From assembly GCA_020437105.1 (NCBI GenBank), contig JAGQWR010000128.1:1-34798 (forward strand): a DNA stretch of 34,798 nt. The letters are read 5' to 3'. The translations under genes and the position numbers were made by a program. This DNA is from Saprospiraceae bacterium. Its GTDB lineage: Bacteria; Bacteroidota; Bacteroidia; Chitinophagales; Saprospiraceae. The notes under the pieces are model-generated. The model saw only the letters and a list, made by a program, of their open reading frames with translations, searched no databases and had not been told where the DNA came from. Of this stretch, positions 32,633 to 34,798 are shown one piece after another. Each line of letters opens with the position of its first letter. Positions within the stretch are counted from its first letter, which is position 1.

Positions 32633-33685
32633 TTAAATATATACGAAGATATCAGCATAATAGACAGGCTCTTCATTGATTTTTTCGACGCTAAAATTTG
32701 CTGTTTTAGGACTTGGTAAAACTATATTCAAACTAGCTTCTTTTAAAGGGTCCTCCCATAAAAAAATCTTAAAAAGGGGAGACGTATCCTCCTTAATAGG
32801 AATCTCAGAAGTGGAAACGAATTGTTCAATCTTAGATCTATCAGGCATTCTTGTGTCATTGCTCACCTGGTTAAATAAATACTGTTTGCTATCCTCACTA
32901 TTCGAGGGGAGGATATTCTTAATTTCAAATTTTACAAATTTCTCAACTGTTTGAATCAGGTTATATCTCCAAAATACACTTCTGGATTTAAATTGTATTT
33001 TATATTCGACGGGAACTAATTCTTCAGTGTTATGCAAAGAAAAGTTATGTCCTTCTTTCATCCAAATATAAATATCGATGATACCTATAGTATTTGATGT
33101 TAATGGGGAATTACTGCAATAAATGTCCTGGCTGCTGCTTCCCATGTTCAACTGAAAGCGCCCATCCGGAAGAGTTATTTTTTTATCTTCTGAAGTTGAA
33201 TGAAAATGTTCCAATCCGTATGCGTCATACAAAGAACTTTCCTGAGGGTTTCTATCTGTTGGTTGAAATATTTTTTGCTCTAAACTTTCAGGTGATTCAA
33301 CAGGCAGCATATCATTTGATCCGACAATCTGATCGCGGCTTAGAGGTACCTCTTTATTTGGTTCTGGGTTCGTGTTTAAGTTTGAAAAATAAAAAATTTG
33401 ATTAGAATTGAGTAAATCGGCCTGACTGGTAAAATTGCCGAAAACAGGATTTTTTGACTTGAGAATAAATTCCAATTTTATGAACTTTTCAATTTGGGTT
33501 ATTGGTGCATTCTTTATATAATATACTTCAAAACCAACTGCAGTTTTTTTGAAAACTAATTGAAACTCTCTCATTAATTTAAGGGAAGACGGTGTAGGGA
33601 TAATCTCTAGATCCCGGTTGTATCCATCCTTGTAATAATCGTGACTTATGTTAACCTTGAATAGGAGTGAATAACTGTTGACCAT
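32633..33685 (-). CDS. Hypothetical protein, 350 aa, resembling proteins of contractile-injection-like loci
   Basis: No signal peptide or transmembrane segment. The N-terminal part reads LLFKVNISHDYYKDG and EIIPTPSSLKLMREFQLVFK, then LEFILKSKNPVFGNFTS and IFYFSNLNTN. The C-terminal half has EYKIQFKSRSVFWRYNLI and a repeated FVKFEI strand. From memory, this layout occurs in uncharacterised proteins encoded beside tail-sheath/baseplate-like genes in Bacteroidota, but I cannot verify this here. Composition is AT-rich like its neighbours. It is 114 nt after the ACR3 gene and 93 nt before the 31-aa ORF, all on the same strand; no sheath or baseplate gene is in the window. Confidence 0.6.
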   Translation of the reverse strand: MVNSYSLLFKVNISHDYYKDGYNRDLEIIPTPSSLKLMREFQLVFKKTAVGFEVYYIKNAPITQIEKFIKLEFILKSKNPVFGNFTSQADLLNSNQIFYFSNLNTNPEPNKEVPLSRDQIVGSNDMLPVESPESLEQKIFQPTDRNPQESSLYDAYGLEHFHSTSEDKKITLPDGRFQLNMGSSSQDIYCSNSPLTSNTIGIIDIYIWMKEGHNFSLHNTEELVPVEYKIQFKSRSVFWRYNLIQTVEKFVKFEIKNILPSNSEDSKQYLFNQVSNDTRMPDRSKIEQFVSTSEIPIKEDTSPLFKIFLWEDPLKEASLNIVLPSPKTANFSVEKINEEPVYYADIFVYI

Positions 33686-33799
33686 TTTTTAATTTTTACC
33701 AGCCAAAATAAGATTTTTTAACTGGGTGGACCGATAAAATTTGAAGGAACGGTAATCCGGTGGAAGAAGCTGTTTCTCTGAAATTGTTGACAGCAGAAT

Positions 33800-34798
33800 T
33801 CACTCAGTCACCTTATTCGCAAAATACTTTTTCCGCAACCAAAAAGAGACCCGAACCAGTAAAATCAGAGCGGGGACTTCTACTAAAGGCCCGATCACAC
33901 CCGCAAATGCCTGCCCGGAATTTAATCCGAAAACAGCAATGGCCACGGCGATGGCTAATTCGAAGTTGTTTCCGGCGGCGGTAAAAGACACAGCTGCAGT
34001 TTTATCATATTCCGCACCCACCGCTTTTGTGAGGAAGAATCCCAGAATAAACATCAGCGTGAAATAGATCAATAAGGGGATCGCGATCAGGAGAACATCC
34101 ATCGGGATTTCCACAATCAATTCACCCTTTAAGGAGAACATGACCACAATGGTAAATAATAGGGCAATTAATGTGAGCGGAGAAATGGTCGGAATGAATT
34201 TTTGAGTGTACCAGGCATCTCCCTTTAATTTGACTAAAATCAAGCGACTTAAAATGCCCAGGGCAAACGGAATGCCCAAATAAATGGCTACACTTTTCGC
34301 AATAGTCTGAATCGAAATGTCCACAATTGCTCCTTCAAATCCAAAATAAGGTGGGAGAACGGTGATGAAAATCCAGGCATAAAAACTGTAAGCAAAGACC
34401 TGAAAAATACTATTTAAGGCGACTAATCCGGCACCATATTCACTGCTGCCTTCCGCCAGATCATTCCAAACAAGCACCATGGCTATACAGCGTGCCAGGC
34501 CAATTAGAATCAGTCCAACCATGTATTCCGGGTAATTACGTAAAAAGGTGATTGCCAGAAAAAACATTAAAACGGGACCAATAATCCAATTTAAAACAAG
34601 TGATATAGACAGAATTTTGGTGTTTCGAAAAACACGTGGCAGTAAGGCATAGTTGACCTTGGCCAAAGGTGGGTACATCATCAAGATAAGCCCAATCGCT
34701 ATCGGGATGTTGGTGGAGCCTGTGCCAAATGATTGGATGATTTCGGGAAAGGAAGGCACAAAATAGCCTATTAAAACTCCGATTGCCATTGCCATGAA
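33800..34798 (-). CDS. acr3: ACR3-family arsenite exporter, 5' end cut by the window
   Basis: Inner-membrane arsenite/antimonite efflux permease of the ACR3 (BASS superfamily) type with about ten transmembrane helices. The conserved cysteine lies in the family signature [20 protein letters not shown]. The second half has the conserved [20 protein letters not shown] and [13 protein letters not shown] near the end, finishing in a basic tail. Available sequence covers 331 residues from the first in-window ATG; the frame is still open at the right edge, and family proteins start about 15-20 residues earlier. Other ars genes would be expected beyond the edge. Confidence 0.93.
   Translation of the reverse strand, partial: FMAMAIGVLIGYFVPSFPEIIQSFGTGSTNIPIAIGLILMMYPPLAKVNYALLPRVFRNTKILSISLVLNWIIGPVLMFFLAITFLRNYPEYMVGLILIGLARCIAMVLVWNDLAEGSSEYGAGLVALNSIFQVFAYSFYAWIFITVLPPYFGFEGAIVDISIQTIAKSVAIYLGIPFALGILSRLILVKLKGDAWYTQKFIPTISPLTLIALLFTIVVMFSLKGELIVEIPMDVLLIAIPLLIYFTLMFILGFFLTKAVGAEYDKTAAVSFTAAGNNFELAIAVAIAVFGLNSGQAFAGVIGPLVEVPALILLVRVSFWLRKKYFANKVTE

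Overview
The window looks like a chromosomal segment of a Bacteroidota species, probably Saprospiria-like. The signs are a secreted protein with a type IX secretion (T9SS) C-terminal sorting domain, Bacteroidetes-style Arm-domain integrase, CarboxypepD_reg-like module, ECF sigma/anti-sigma pair, A-rich weak ribosome binding sites and TAnnTTTG promoter-like elements. This placement is inferred from gene content only.

Left edge (1-1160): the end of an integrated element. A tyrosine recombinase gene on the minus strand lacks the C-terminal catalytic part, and it is followed by a 44-bp 3' fragment of a tRNA-Pro(UGG) gene, the classic scar of site-specific integration. The element would extend left, beyond the window. 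Next come the tRNA terminator and a short intergenic stretch dense in hairpins and direct repeats (1168-1360). A two-gene minus-strand operon follows (lipoprotein and outer-membrane beta-barrel protein).

Centre (2944-18758): one long plus-strand operon with gaps of 8-35 nt or overlaps. It encodes a class 3 lipase with an unclear start and an AT-rich C-terminal part, a giant DUF6603-like protein (1723 aa), a 711-aa protein, a 1396-aa protein that seems to be frameshifted away from a following 209-aa piece, and a 592-aa protein with a phage-tail-fibre-like motif near its end. None has a signal peptide. This is the best candidate for an undescribed system: possibly an intracellularly assembled structure or delivery locus with a lipase cargo. 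The function is inference.

Right-centre (19252-26852): a cohesin-like T9SS cargo protein, then an ECF sigma factor with an overlapping TPR-type anti-sigma factor, a small outer-membrane protein, and an RND efflux pair (lipoprotein adaptor and HAE1 permease) without an outer-membrane factor.

Right (26862-34798): on the minus strand, a membrane-anchored TPR-CHAT (caspase-like) protein preceded by proteins that share a repeated domain opening with GGPxATxITVTREVD, including an apparent domain remnant with a G9 tract. There is a HisKA_3 sensor kinase on the plus strand, a 31-aa amphipathic small ORF resembling the N-terminus of the neighbouring domain protein, a 350-aa protein of a type I associate with contractile-injection-like loci, and an ACR3 arsenite exporter cut by the window edge. 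The CHAT protein and its repeated-domain neighbours form a second candidate system.
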